Positions 8,999 through 18,231 of a stretch of DNA of 64,000 bases are shown here, in pieces. The notes under the pieces are model-generated. The model was given only the letters and a program-made list of their open reading frames with translations, ran no database searches and was not told where the DNA came from. Where the stretch lies: positions 1 to 64,000 of the forward strand of contig JAUJPF010000002.1 of assembly GCA_030447275.1 (NCBI GenBank), read 5' to 3'. Positions within the stretch are counted from its first letter, which is position 1, and each line of letters opens with the position of its first letter. Source of the DNA: Solirubrobacteraceae bacterium. GTDB lineage: Bacteria; Actinomycetota; Thermoleophilia; Solirubrobacterales; Solirubrobacteraceae. The position numbers and the translations under genes were made by a program.

Positions 8999-10225
8999 CT
9001 AGGAGGCGGGGCGGATCTCGCGCCAGGTGTTCTGGATGATCCCGGCGGTGCTGTAGGAGCGCACGTTCTTGTGCGCCCTCTCGTCGAAGACGACGTTCTT
9101 CTTCGACGAACCGATCTCGATGTGACCGTTTCCGTCGATCATCACGCCGCCGATGATCTGCGCGTTGCCGCCGAGGCGGATCGCCGGCTGGGTCGTGTCC
9201 TGGTGCAGGTGGTAGACGAGGCCGTGGATGGTCGTGCCGCCGCCCAGGGTCAGCGTGCCGTTGGCCCAGATGAGCAGGCCGGGCTCGTCGGGCGTGTTGT
9301 AGACGGCGTTGCCGGTGAAGGCGCAGTTGCCGCCGCCCTCCACGTAGACGACCGCCCCGGCCAGGCCCCTGGCCTGCGCCTCGGCGCACGTCTCGTAGTA
9401 GGTCTGGTCGGTGATGGCGCGCTCCCTGAGGCGCTGGATGACGTCGTCCGCGAGGGCGTTGGCGGAGGTGTAGCCGCCGCTGGCGACCGGCGGGTCGAGC
9501 TGGTAGTCGAACTTCGGCGCCTTCAGGCACGAGGGGTTGGAGATGTCCGGGCAGCGCACGGCGACGAGGCCGGGCTGGTAGGCGTTGTTCTCGCCGTTGG
9601 CGTCGATCAGTGTCTTCTTGCCGCTGTTGGTGACCTCAAGGCTGCCCGCGACGACCGCCGCGCGGGGCAGCTCCTCGGTCTGCTGCTGGACGCCGACGAG
9701 GGCGATCAGCGTGCGCTCGCGGCCACGGACGGCGGCCTGCGCGCGGACCCACATCTTGCCGTCGTCGTTGGCGTCCCATCCGGGCTGCTGCGGGGTCACC
9801 GCGTCGTCGTAGAACGCGTCCGAGGCGCCGCCGTTGTCGTAGACGTTGGTCCTCCACGCGGGCTCACCGACGATGTCGGTGTCGCGGTTGCGGAAGAGCG
9901 CGGCCATCTGGTCGGCGCGCGGGCAGCGGGGGTCGGTGCCCGACCCCTGGGTGCACGTCGCGTAGACGCGGTCGACCGGGGGCGCGCCGGTCCCGCTGGC
10001 GGCCGGCCACAGGCGCGACAGGGCGAAGATCTGCGCACCGAGGGCGCCCTCGGCGACGTTGAACGAGCTCTCACGCGTGCGCTCGGTCCCCGACTCGGTC
10101 TGCTGGGTCTGCACGACCGAGTACGTCGTGAGGCTGAGCCCCATGACGACCGCGATGCAGAGGATGGCCGTGAGCACCGCCCAGCCGTCGTCGGCCGCGA
10201 GGCGCCTGCGAAGGGTCTTGATCAT
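8999..10225 (-). CDS. PilX-like pilus assembly protein
   Basis: A 408-residue protein with a basic N-terminus and a hydrophobic segment ('WAVLTAILCIAVVMGLSLTTY') followed by a Ser/Thr/Glu-rich stretch, the layout of PilX/PulX-type minor pilin-like proteins; there is no clean Gly-Phe prepilin site. The body has several Cys residues and a Gly-rich C-terminal repeat region ('IWANGTLTLGGGTTIHGL', 'GGNAQIIGGVMIDGNGHIEI') reminiscent of beta-helix proteins such as polymer-forming cytoskeletal or adhesin folds. ATG 10225 overlaps the stop of the upstream prepilin gene (ATGA). Its role in pilus initiation or adhesion is inferred from position. Confidence 0.75.
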   Translation of the reverse strand: MIKTLRRRLAADDGWAVLTAILCIAVVMGLSLTTYSVVQTQQTESGTERTRESSFNVAEGALGAQIFALSRLWPAASGTGAPPVDRVYATCTQGSGTDPRCPRADQMAALFRNRDTDIVGEPAWRTNVYDNGGASDAFYDDAVTPQQPGWDANDDGKMWVRAQAAVRGRERTLIALVGVQQQTEELPRAAVVAGSLEVTNSGKKTLIDANGENNAYQPGLVAVRCPDISNPSCLKAPKFDYQLDPPVASGGYTSANALADDVIQRLRERAITDQTYYETCAEAQARGLAGAVVYVEGGGNCAFTGNAVYNTPDEPGLLIWANGTLTLGGGTTIHGLVYHLHQDTTQPAIRLGGNAQIIGGVMIDGNGHIEIGSSKKNVVFDERAHKNVRSYSTAGIIQNTWREIRPAS

Positions 10226-11109
10226 GGAACCGCCACGTCCTGTGCCGGGGCGACGCCCCTGAGCTTCGCCGGGTCGTAGACGTGCAGGGTGATGCTGCGC
10301 ATGCTGTAGCCCGTCCCTGGAACGTCGTAGGTGTAGGTGGCGCCGGAGCCGACCTTCTCGCCGCCGTCGAGCCACTGGTAGTCGAGCGGCTCTCCCTCGG
10401 GGTCGGTGGAGGCGCTGCCGTTGAGCAGCAGCCGCCGGCCGCCGGCACGGGTGATCGAGAACGTCGCCGTCGGCCCCGCGTTCTGGTTGCGCAGGAAGAC
10501 GCCGGTGGCGAGGCTCGTCGCCGCCGCGCCGCGGCCCGGGTCGGTGTCGACCCACAGCGTCGCCTGGATGTGGTGGATGTCGGTGAGCGTCTCCGAGTCG
10601 AAGGCGAACACCGCCGCGCCGCGCGCGCCGTTGACGATGTTCCCCGCCACCGCCTGGACGCCGCTCCACCCGGCCGCTCCGCCGCCGCACGCGGTGGTGG
10701 TCGGCGCGGCGGGCGGATCGGCGGTCCACGTCTGGGACATGAACCAGAGCACGCCGTTGGTCGGGTCGCTCGTGTCGAGGCAGTAGCGCACGCGGCGCAC
10801 GTTCTCGTTGTTGAGCGCCGCCGCGGGGCCGGACGGGTCGACGGCCTGGAAGATGATGTCGTTGGGCTCGGCGCGGTCGATCGAGTCCGGCGACTGGTAC
10901 GTGGGGCTCGCGAGGTTGCGCATCTCGCGGGCGAGCTGGTCGACCTGCGTGCGCGCGCGGCTGACCGCGTCGGCGCGCTCGTTGAGCTCGCGGTTGCGGC
11001 CGTGGAAGCCGTCGAGGATGCTCAGCGTCGCGCCGAGCACGACGATGAGCAGGGCGCTCGAGACGAGCACCTCGATGAGCGTGAAGCCGCGCTCGTCGCG
11101 AAGCCTCAT
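10222..11109 (-). CDS. PilW-like minor prepilin with PKD-like C-terminus
   Basis: Type IV minor pilin precursor of 295 residues. The prepilin peptidase site is clear: 'DERGFTLIEVLVSSALL', cleaved after Gly, with Glu at +5. A globular domain of about 180 residues follows. The last 90 residues resemble an Ig/PKD-type fold ('LLLNGSASTDPEGEPLDYQWL...TYTYDVPGTG'), close in style to the PKD repeats of the secreted protein at 13.4-16.2 kb. It overlaps the neighbouring genes on both sides by 4 bases. The PKD-like tail suggests a surface-exposed adhesive tip protein. Confidence 0.82.
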   Translation of the reverse strand: MRLRDERGFTLIEVLVSSALLIVVLGATLSILDGFHGRNRELNERADAVSRARTQVDQLAREMRNLASPTYQSPDSIDRAEPNDIIFQAVDPSGPAAALNNENVRRVRYCLDTSDPTNGVLWFMSQTWTADPPAAPTTTACGGGAAGWSGVQAVAGNIVNGARGAAVFAFDSETLTDIHHIQATLWVDTDPGRGAAATSLATGVFLRNQNAGPTATFSITRAGGRRLLLNGSASTDPEGEPLDYQWLDGGEKVGSGATYTYDVPGTGYSMRSITLHVYDPAKLRGVAPAQDVAVP

Positions 11110-12647
11110 CGCCGCACCCGCACCGGGTTGGACTCAGCGAGCTGGAGGCCGACCGCCGTCACCCAGTAGTCCCACTGCTGGCCGTCGGTGTCGGTGTCGA
11201 CGAACGTCGTCTCCATGCCGGAGCCGGTCGTGTCGTAGCGCCAGGAGATGTTCGGAATCGCCGGCGGCGTGCCCGCGGCCGGGCGGCGGTAGATCCGGTA
11301 GAAGTCAGCGTCGGGCCGGTTGCCGTTCTGGTTCGGGGCGGCCCAGGTGAGGATCGTCGCCCCGTTCGACGAGGTGGCGACGAGGTTCGAGATCGGTTCC
11401 GGCGCCGGGTTCGTCGCGGCCGCGACGGCCTCTCCGTACGCCGTCGAGCGCCGGGCGGTGCCCGCGCTGTCGGCGTCGAACGCGTAGACCCGGTACGTCT
11501 GCTCGTTGTTGACGACGCCGGCCGCGTAGCAGGTGGTCTTCGACGTCGTGCTGCAATGGAACAGGAGGTTGCTCCCGTTGACGCGGTAGGCCTCGTAGCG
11601 CTCGATGTCGCCGTCGCGGCTCGCCCGCCACGCGACCTCGATGACGCCGTGCAGCGCGTTCTCGCCGACCACGACGCCCTCGACGGCGGGCGGCAGCTGG
11701 CGGTTGAGCTGGATCGTCGTGGAGCGCGACTGGCCGACCGTGTTGTACTCGTCGAGCGCCTTCGCGGTGACGACGTACGTGCCGTCCGGCGTCGCGAGCG
11801 TGTCGCCGTAGGTCCACGGGCACGTCCACGTCGTGCTCACGAGCGTGGTGCCGCTGCACGTGGCGACGAGCGAGCCGTCGGCGAAGAGCTGGACCTTCGC
11901 GGGAGGGCGCGACGTCGTGACCGTGAACGCCTGCGACTCGCCCTGATCGTCGCGCATGACGTTGCCCGGGCTGAGCGTGAGGACGCGCGGGCCCGCGGAG
12001 AACCCGGGGTTCGGGATCGTCGACGTTTGGATCGAGAACTGGCTGCCCTCGCCGCGGTCCCAGCGCACGAGGGTGATGACGCGCTTGTAGTCGTCGGGGG
12101 TCAGGTCGCGATTGGCCGCGGTGCAGCTTCCCCCGCACGTCTGCGTGGACGCCACGAGCCCGTCGACCTCGCCGTCGCGGTTGCCGTCGGTGCCGCAGTC
12201 CGGGTTGTTGCCGCCGGTCCCGCTCGGGCCGAGCAGCGCCGCGCACTGCTCCGCGCTGGTCTGGCCGCTCCCGGTCGTGCAGAAGCGCCCGGCGACGCGG
12301 ACGCCCTGCCGGTCGGTCGCGTCGTCGACCGAGCAGGCACCGACGGAGATCGTGTAGTTGACGCCGCGACGGGTCACCGTCCACCCGTCGGAGCCGAGCG
12401 AGGAGTCGGCGATGCCGGCGTCGCGGATGGCGGGGACGACGCGGCCGGGGAGCAGGTCCTGGTAGGGCACCGACCTGGCGAGCTCGATGACCTCGCGCTG
12501 GAGGTTGTTGCCGCCCTCGCGGGCCTTCGTCGCGGTCGTGGCCTTGTTCGCGCCCTCGATCAGCGCGAGCGTGCCCAGCAGGCCGACGACGAGGATCATC
12601 GCGGCCGCCAGGACCTCGATGATGGTGAAGCCCCGTTCGTCGTTCAT
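11106..12647 (-). CDS. PilV-like minor prepilin with fibronectin-III-like domains
   Basis: A 513-residue prepilin, much larger than ordinary minor pilins. It has the cleavage site and helix 'DERGFTIIEVLAAAMILVVG', a pilin-type domain with many Cys residues (several Cys between residues 100 and 200), then three Ig/FnIII-like segments: 'PPAKVQLFADGSLVATCSG', 'PPAVEGVVVGENALHGVIEVAW' and 'EPISNLVATSSNGATILTW'. These modules usually mediate protein or carbohydrate contact, so this may be a pilus-tip adhesin. ATG 12647 begins the pilV-W-X-D-M-N-O run, which seems to be transcribed separately from pilA because a terminator hairpin lies between them. Confidence 0.82.
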   Translation of the reverse strand: MNDERGFTIIEVLAAAMILVVGLLGTLALIEGANKATTATKAREGGNNLQREVIELARSVPYQDLLPGRVVPAIRDAGIADSSLGSDGWTVTRRGVNYTISVGACSVDDATDRQGVRVAGRFCTTGSGQTSAEQCAALLGPSGTGGNNPDCGTDGNRDGEVDGLVASTQTCGGSCTAANRDLTPDDYKRVITLVRWDRGEGSQFSIQTSTIPNPGFSAGPRVLTLSPGNVMRDDQGESQAFTVTTSRPPAKVQLFADGSLVATCSGTTLVSTTWTCPWTYGDTLATPDGTYVVTAKALDEYNTVGQSRSTTIQLNRQLPPAVEGVVVGENALHGVIEVAWRASRDGDIERYEAYRVNGSNLLFHCSTTSKTTCYAAGVVNNEQTYRVYAFDADSAGTARRSTAYGEAVAAATNPAPEPISNLVATSSNGATILTWAAPNQNGNRPDADFYRIYRRPAAGTPPAIPNISWRYDTTGSGMETTFVDTDTDGQQWDYWVTAVGLQLAESNPVRVRR

Positions 12648-12733
12648 CTCCGCCGTGCGGTCGGCGTCTGGGCCAGGACCTTGAGGTTCTGGGCGCTTGT
12701 GCGGACGCGTGGCGGAGCGGTGCTTAAACGCGA

Positions 12734-12757
12734 CGAGGCGGGCCGAAGCCCGCCTCG
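12734..12757 (-). terminator. Rho-independent terminator after pilA
   Basis: A perfect 10-base inverted repeat (CGAGGCGGGC / GCCCGCCTCG) with a CGAA tetraloop, 24 bases downstream of the pilA stop on the minus strand. On that strand it is followed by GTCGCGTTTAAG, so the T tract is short. It probably ends most pilA transcripts, which would give the major pilin a higher mRNA level than the downstream minor pilins, with some read-through. The remaining 12648-12733 bases should hold the promoter and leader of the PilV-like gene. Confidence 0.75.
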
Positions 12758-12780
12758 CGCCTACGACGATGATGCTGTGA

Positions 12781-13224
12781 CTACCAGGTGTTGCTGGAGG
12801 GGCAGCCGCCGCGCTCCTGCGGGTCCGCAGCGGTGCAGCCGCGGGTGATCTGGGCGCCGTTCTTGGTGATCGTGAACGTGTTGTTCGAGCGCGAGCGCGC
12901 GGTGATCACGAAGCCGGTGCCGTTGCCGACCGAGGTGACCTGGCCGACGCCGGCGCCGACGTTCAGGCCGGTCTGGCCCGGGAAGTCAGCGTCGCCCGGA
13001 TCGCAGTTGGTGTAGTTCTGCGTGTCGGCGTAGCAGGACTCGACCTGCGAGACCATGTTGCGCGCGGCCGACTTGGCCTCGGCGTCCTGGCCCTTCGAAC
13101 GCTGGCCGAGGAAGCTCGGCAGGGCGATCGCGGCGAGGATGCCGATGATGAGGATGACGACCAGAAGCTCGATGAGCGTGAAGCCCTTCTCGTCCTGGGC
13201 GCGGGTGCGAAGCTTGGTGAGCAT
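12781..13224 (-). CDS. pilA: major type IV prepilin
   Basis: Structural pilin subunit precursor of 147 residues. The leader 'MLTKLRTRAQDEKG' is followed by the highly typical 'FTLIELLVVILIIGILAAIA' helix with Glu+5. The globular part is small, with Cys residues ('VESCYAD', 'NCDPGDAD', 'GCTAADP', 'GCPSSNTW') that likely form a D-loop disulfide at the C-terminus. I chose ATG 13224, preceded by a GAGGGG ribosome site 9 bases upstream. Monocistronic: own terminator downstream and a 157-base gap upstream containing its promoter. Family-typical size and N-terminus make this the main pilus subunit. Confidence 0.95.
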   Translation of the reverse strand: MLTKLRTRAQDEKGFTLIELLVVILIIGILAAIALPSFLGQRSKGQDAEAKSAARNMVSQVESCYADTQNYTNCDPGDADFPGQTGLNVGAGVGQVTSVGNGTGFVITARSRSNNTFTITKNGAQITRGCTAADPQERGGCPSSNTW

Positions 13225-13360
13225 TGAGACCGTTCCCCTCCTGGGGCTGGCTGGGTGTGGGATTCCTACGGCCAGGCCCCAAGGTCCTGGCATGCCCCGG
13301 TGATCGTCCGGGTGGGGGTGGTTCTGAAGGCGCCCCGGGGCGGACCGGACAAACGTCCAA

Positions 13361-13376
13361 GCGCGCTTCGGCGCGC
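13361..13376 (-). terminator. possible terminator after the PKD-repeat gene
   Basis: A 6-base GC-only stem (GCGCGC) closed by a TTCG/CGAA tetraloop begins 6 bases after the stop of the secreted PKD protein gene. On the minus strand it is followed by TTGGACGTTTG, only a weak T tract. It is the only hairpin of note in the 157-base gap between that gene and pilA; the rest of the gap should hold the pilA promoter, which I could not assign with confidence. Confidence 0.4.
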
Positions 13377-13381
13377 CGCCG

Positions 13382-16167
13382 CTACCGGCGGACGAGGACG
13401 ACGCGCGACAGCTCGACGCGGCGGCTCGTGCCGTCGCGGGCGAAGCCGCGCACGAGCACGCGCACGCGCTTGGCGCGGCCGATGCCGCGGCGTGCGGCGG
13501 CCGACAGCCGCAGCCTGACCGCGACCGGTCGCCCGGCCGCGAGGAGCGCGCTGGCGCGCCCGATGCGGACGTCCTTGCGTGCGCGCCGGTCGACGCCGAG
13601 GCGGCGGGCGTCGGCGCGGCTGAGGAAGGCCTCGAGCACGCAGCGGCCCTCGAAGCTCGCCTCGCAGCTCAGCTTCAGCCCGGACTTCGCGACCGCGCGC
13701 AGGCGCTGGAGCGGCGTGCCCGCGAGGGCGGCGGTGAGGCCCGCCGGTCCGTCCGCGGCGCCGCCATCGGCGTCGCCGCCGCCGGCGGGCTCGACCGCGC
13801 CGCCGGGTGCGGTGCCGCCCGGTGCCGTACCGGTGCCGGTGCCGGTCGGGTCGACGGGCGTCGGGCCCGGCGTTCCGCCGCCTGCGGGCGCGAGGATCGT
13901 CAGGTCGACGAACTTCACGCCGGTGCCGCCGTGGTTGTCGGTCACGCGGACGCGGACCCGCACGTTGCCCGGACCCGCACGTTGCCCGGGTTCGGATAGG
14001 TGCTCGTCGTGGTGTTCGACGCGCCGGTGCTGCGCTCGAACGAGCCGTCGCCGTCGAGGTCCCACTGGTAGGCGGTGACGGTGCCGTCGGCGTCGCTCGA
14101 GCCCGCCGCGCTGAACGAGACGACCGAGCCGGTGACGGGCGCCGCCGGCGTCGCGCTCAGCGCCGCGACGGGCAGCGCGTTGCGCACGGTGACGGTCGCC
14201 GTCGCGAGGGCGGTCGCGCCGGCGGCGTCGGTCACGCGGACGCGGACCGTGCGCACGCCGGCGGTCGCCCAGCTCGTCGTCGTGGTCGGGGTCGTCGTGG
14301 TGCGGTCCCACGTGGTGTCGCCCGATCCGGTGAAGTCGAAGTCCCACTCATAGCCGGCCAGGGCGGCGCCGTCCGGGTCGCTCGAGGCGCCCGCGTTCAG
14401 CGTGACCACCTGCCCGAACGACGCGGGGCTCGGCGTCGCCGTCACCGCCGCCACCGGAGCGCGCGTCACCACGAAGCTGTGCTCCTCGAAGGTCTCGCCG
14501 CCATGGCTGTCGGTGATGCGCACCCTGGCGGTCGTCGGGCCGGCGGTCGTGTAGGTGTAGTCGAGCGACGGGGCCGTCCCGGTGGACGCCTCGTAGGTGC
14601 CGTCGCCGTCCACGTCCCACGCATGCCCCAGGATCTTGCCGTCGAGGTCGCGCTCGTCCGCCGCGCGCAGCGTCGTGACCTGGCCGAGGATCGCCGGCTC
14701 GGGCTCGACGACGAGCGTCGCCTCGGGCAGGCGGTTGCCGACGTTGATGGTGGCCGCCGCCGTGCCCTGCGCCCCGAAGTTGTCCGTCACCTTGACGAGC
14801 ACCTCGCGCGGGCCGGGGTCGGAGAAGCTCGTGACGAGGCTCGGGTTCTTGCCGTTGTCGACTTCGAAGGTGCCGTCACCGTCGAGGTCGAACTCGTAGC
14901 GCTCGACGGTGCCGCCGTCCGGGTCGCTCGACCCGGACGCGTCGAGCGTCACGTCGGTGAGGCTCAGCGGCGTGGTCGTCGACGGCTGGAGCGCCGCGAC
15001 CGGCGGGCCGGTCACCGGGACGCCGACGGTTGCGGTGACGGTGTCCCCGCCCGCCGTGATGCGCAGGCGGACGTCCACCCGCTGCGGGCTCGCGTACTGG
15101 GTCGTCACCGTCTGGCCGGTCTTCTCGAACCCCGGCTCGCCGTCGAGATCCCACTCGTAGAGGGTGATGGCGTCGGTCGGGTCGCTCGAAGCGCTGGCGT
15201 CGAACGTCACGACCTCGTTGGGCACGGCCGGCTGCGGCGAGTAGGTGAACCTCGGCGTCGGCCGGCCGTCGCACGTCGCGGTCGCCAGGTCCATCCCCCA
15301 CGCGTGCAGCTGGCCGCTGTCGCTGAACTTGCGGTCGTCGATCCGCAGCTTCCACTTGCCGTTCGCGACGAGGCCGTCGAGGTTCGCCAGCGCGGGCGCG
15401 TTGATCGTCGCCCCCGTGTACGGCGGCGTGAGCGTCGCGGGGTCCACGCCGCCCGAGGCGACGAACGTCACGTCGCGCATGTTGTCGTTCGTGCCGCCGG
15501 CCTGGTTGAAGATGATCACCGCGGGCCCGTTCTCGGGCACGAGCGAGATCCGCAGGTCACCGACGTACGTGTGGTCGAGCCGGTCGATGTGGACCCGCAC
15601 GCCCTTCACGCGCCCTCCGCTGGTGACGTCGAGGTCGGAGTCCACGACGCCCTGGATGGGGATCGGGCGCGGGACGTGCACGCTCGTCAGCGGCGTGTAG
15701 TCGCCGGCGGCGCCAGTGGCGACCTCGATCGGGATCGTGACGCTGCTCGGCGCGCTGTCGCCGGCGGCGGTGCCGGTGATGGTGAGGCGGAGGTCGATCG
15801 TCGCGCCGCACGTCGTGAACGGCTCCTGCTGGAGCTGGATCTGGAACGCGACGTCGTTCGGCGCGGTCTGGCCGACCACCAGGTCGCGGTAGGTCGAGCT
15901 GCCCTGGACGACCGACACGCCCGACGTCGAGCTCGTGAGCGTCGCCGTCATGTTCGTGACGTCGCGGCTGGCGATGATCGTCTCGGTGATCGCCAGCGTG
16001 TCCCCCGGGCCGTAGATGCGATCGCCGCCCGTGCCGACCTCGGCGACGGCGGTCGGGGTGTGCGAGTCGCTGCCGACAGGCAGCGCCGCGTGCGCCGGCG
16101 CGGTGGCGGCGAGGGGGACGGCGAGGGCTGCGGCTCCGAGCAGGAGCCGGAGAAGGCGAGAGCGCAT
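13382..16167 (-). CDS. secreted P-domain/PKD-repeat surface protein (frame broken near the 3' end)
   Basis: Exported protein of about 920 residues once the frame is repaired. It begins with a signal peptide ('MRSRLLRLLLGAAALAV...APAHA'), then a beta-rich segment, a proprotein-convertase P-domain-like region ('VPRPIPIQG' ... 'GDLRISLVPENGP' ... 'KWKLRIDDRKFSDSGQLHAWGM'), and about five PKD domains marked by repeated 'FDASASSDP', 'LDASGSSDPDGG', 'WDVDGDGTYEAS' and 'YQWDLDGDGSFERS'. The last PKD is split by a 17-base tandem duplication (13956-13989) that ends the frame at 13942; the other frame continues through 'VRVTDNHGGTG', a Gly/Pro/Thr linker and a basic C-terminal domain to 13382. No protease motif is visible, so I infer a cell-surface or matrix protein. 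Confidence 0.8.
13956..13989. repeat. perfect 17-base tandem duplication causing a frameshift
   Basis: The 17-base unit ACCCGCACGTTGCCCGG occurs twice head to tail (13956-13972 and 13973-13989) inside the PKD-repeat gene. As 17 is not a multiple of three, the second copy shifts the frame and creates an early stop at 13942. Removing one copy joins 'PNPGNVRVRVRVTDNHGG' in one frame. It may be a real slipped-strand mutation (phase variation would be possible) or an assembly artefact. Confidence 0.9.
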
Positions 16168-16231
16168 GCAATCTGCGCAATCGGTCGCCCGCTCGCCCCG
16201 TTGAGGCGCAGGGCCCGCGACTCGACGGACG

Positions 16232-16414
16232 TTAGTCGGCGCTGGGAGGTTCGCGCCAGCGCGCCTGTGCGTCGCCGCCCGGGGCGAGCCGGCCGCTCCC
16301 CCCGCACCACGGGCACTCGACCTGCTGCTGGGTGCCGCCGAGGTTCGAGATCACGGTCCCGGTCGCGCGGCAGGGAGGGCACGGGATCTCTTGGGCGGTC
16401 TCGTCGGCGCTCAC
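16232..16414 (-). CDS. small zinc-ribbon protein
   Basis: A 60-residue protein with two cysteine pairs, 'CPPCRATG' and 'CPWCGGSG', resembling half of a DnaJ-type cysteine-rich zinc domain. GTG 16414 gives the N-terminus 'MSADETAQEIPCPPC'. It lies just upstream of the epimerase gene on the opposite strand (39 bases between starts). Small proteins of this kind are common in actinobacteria and lack an assigned function; zinc binding is the only supported prediction. Confidence 0.7.
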   Translation of the reverse strand: MSADETAQEIPCPPCRATGTVISNLGGTQQQVECPWCGGSGRLAPGGDAQARWREPPSAD

Positions 16415-16453
16415 TGGATGCGCGAGCGTACCGGGCGTGGATAGGGTCGCCGC

Positions 16454-17377
16454 ATGAGGGTCTTCGTCGCCGGGGCCACCGGCGCCATCGGACGCCCGCT
16501 CGTCCCCCGGCTCCTCGCGGCCGGCCACGAGGTCGTCGGGATGACGCGCTCGCAGGAGCGCGCGGCCGCGCTGCGGGCCGCGGGCGCCGACGCCGTGGTG
16601 GTCGACGCCTTCGACGCCGCCGCGCTGTCCGACGCGGTCGCCGCCGCGCGGCCGGAGGTGGTCGTCAACCAGCTCACCGACATCCCCCACGCCCTCGATC
16701 CGCGCCGCTTCGCCGAGCAGATGCGCGGCCTCGAGCGCCTGCGCACCGAGGGCTACGGCAACGTCGTCGAGGCTGCCCGGGCGGCGGGCGCCCGGCGCCT
16801 CGTGGCCCAGTCGATCGCGTTCGTCTACGCGCCCGGCGACGGCGCCGCGACCGAGGACGACTCGCTGTGGCACGGCTCCCCGGAGCCGTTCGCGACCACG
16901 CTGCGGGCGACGCTCGCCGGGGAGCGCACCGTGCTCGAGTCCGGGCTCGAGGCGGTCGTGCTGCGCTACGGCTGGTTCCACGGGCCGGGCACGTCGTTCG
17001 CCGCCGACGGGGCGACCACGGAGATGGTCCGCAAGCGCCGGTACCCGGTCATCGGCCGCGGCGCCGGCGTCTCCTCGTTCATCCACGTCGACGACGCCGC
17101 CGACGCCACGGTCGCCGCCGTCGCGTCGGACGCCACCGGGATCCTGAACGTCGTCGACGACGACCCGGCCCCGGCGCGGGAGTGGCTGCCGGCGCTCGCC
17201 GAGGAGGCCGGCGCGCGCCGGCCGGTGCGCGTCCCGCCGTTCCTCGCGCGGCTCGCCGCCGGGCGCTTCGCCGTCGCGTTCGCGACCGTGCAGCGCGGCG
17301 CGTCGAACGCCCGCGCCAAGGAGACGCTCGGGTGGACGCCGGCCCACGCGACGTGGCGGGGCACGCTCGGGACGTGA
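16454..17377 (+). CDS. NAD-dependent epimerase/dehydratase family protein
   Basis: Extended short-chain dehydrogenase of 307 residues. The N-terminal Rossmann motif 'VFVAGATGAIGRPLVPRLL' binds NAD(P), and 'FIHVDDAADATVAAV' plus a 'TLGWTPAHATWR' C-terminus match the atypical epimerase group. The usual YxxxK pair is not present: the stretch 'AQSIAFVYAPGDGAATEDD' replaces it, as in many 'atypical' SDRs. Its TGA overlaps the GTG start of the GluQRS gene. Substrate unknown. Confidence 0.85.
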   Translation: MRVFVAGATGAIGRPLVPRLLAAGHEVVGMTRSQERAAALRAAGADAVVVDAFDAAALSDAVAAARPEVVVNQLTDIPHALDPRRFAEQMRGLERLRTEGYGNVVEAARAAGARRLVAQSIAFVYAPGDGAATEDDSLWHGSPEPFATTLRATLAGERTVLESGLEAVVLRYGWFHGPGTSFAADGATTEMVRKRRYPVIGRGAGVSSFIHVDDAADATVAAVASDATGILNVVDDDPAPAREWLPALAEEAGARRPVRVPPFLARLAAGRFAVAFATVQRGASNARAKETLGWTPAHATWRGTLGT

Positions 17378-18231
17378 TCGGGCGCTACGCCCCCTCCCCC
17401 ACCGGAGCGCTCCATCTCGGCAACCTGCGGACCGCGCTGCTGGCCTGGCTGTTCGCACGCTCGGCAGGCTCGCGCTTCGCCATGCGCATCGACGACCTCG
17501 ACGCAGGGCGCGTCCGCCCCGGCATCGCCGGGGCGCAGCTCGCCGACCTCGCCGCGCTCGGCCTCGACTGGGACCCTCCGGTGGTCACGCAGTCCGAGCG
17601 CCTCGCGGTGTACGCCGACGCGATCGCCCGGCTCGACGGCGAGGGCGCGCTGTACCCGTGCTTCTGCACCCGGCGCGAGATCCGCGAGGCCGCCTCGGCT
17701 CCCCACGGACCGCTCGCCGAAGGCGCCTACTCCGGGACGTGCCGCGAGCTGACCGCCGCCGCGCGCGCCGAACGCGAGCGCGCCGGCCGGCCGCCCGCGC
17801 TGCGCCTGCGCGCCGGCGCCGTCACCGTCGGCTTCGACGACCGCCTGCTCGGGCGCGTCGAGGCGACGGTCGACGACGTGGTCGTGCGCCGCAACGACGG
17901 CGCCCCGGCGTACCACCTCGCCGTCGTGGGCGACGACGACGTCGAGGGCGGCGTCGAGGTCGAGGGCGGCGGCGACCACGGCGGGGCGGCGCCGCGGCAA
18001 ATGCTGGGCGGGGGCCGGGTCGGGTTGCCCGCCCGGCTGGCCAAGCGCCACGGCGCGGTGACGCTGGCGGACCGCCTCGCGCGCGGCGAGACCGCCGCCG
18101 CCGTCCGCGGCGACCTGGCCGCGAGCGTCGGCTTGGCCGAGGTGGGCGAGACTCCCTCCATGGACGTCCTGCTCGCCCGCTTCGATCCCGCCGCGCTGCC
18201 CGCCGCGCCGACCGTGCTGGCGCCCACCTGA
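17374..18231 (+). CDS. gluQ: glutamyl-Q tRNA(Asp) synthetase (GluQRS), central part degraded
   Basis: Class I synthetase paralogue that loads Glu onto the queuosine of tRNA-Asp. It has the entry motif 'GRYAPSPTGALHLGNLRTAL' with the HLGN form of HIGH, the zinc ligands 'CFC' and 'YSGTC' typical of GluQRS, 'ALRLRAGAV', and 'ARLAKRHGAVTL' in place of KMSKS. Between 'APAYHLAVV' and 'ARLAKRHG' (about 17920-18030) the protein reads as low-complexity 'GDDDVEGGVEVEGGG', where family members have the active-site segment 'VDDxxxGVTxVVRGxDL'. The frame stays open but about 25 residues are missing or garbled, so the gene is either damaged or mis-sequenced there. GTG start overlaps the epimerase stop. Confidence 0.8.
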   Translation: MIGRYAPSPTGALHLGNLRTALLAWLFARSAGSRFAMRIDDLDAGRVRPGIAGAQLADLAALGLDWDPPVVTQSERLAVYADAIARLDGEGALYPCFCTRREIREAASAPHGPLAEGAYSGTCRELTAAARAERERAGRPPALRLRAGAVTVGFDDRLLGRVEATVDDVVVRRNDGAPAYHLAVVGDDDVEGGVEVEGGGDHGGAAPRQMLGGGRVGLPARLAKRHGAVTLADRLARGETAAAVRGDLAASVGLAEVGETPSMDVLLARFDPAALPAAPTVLAPT

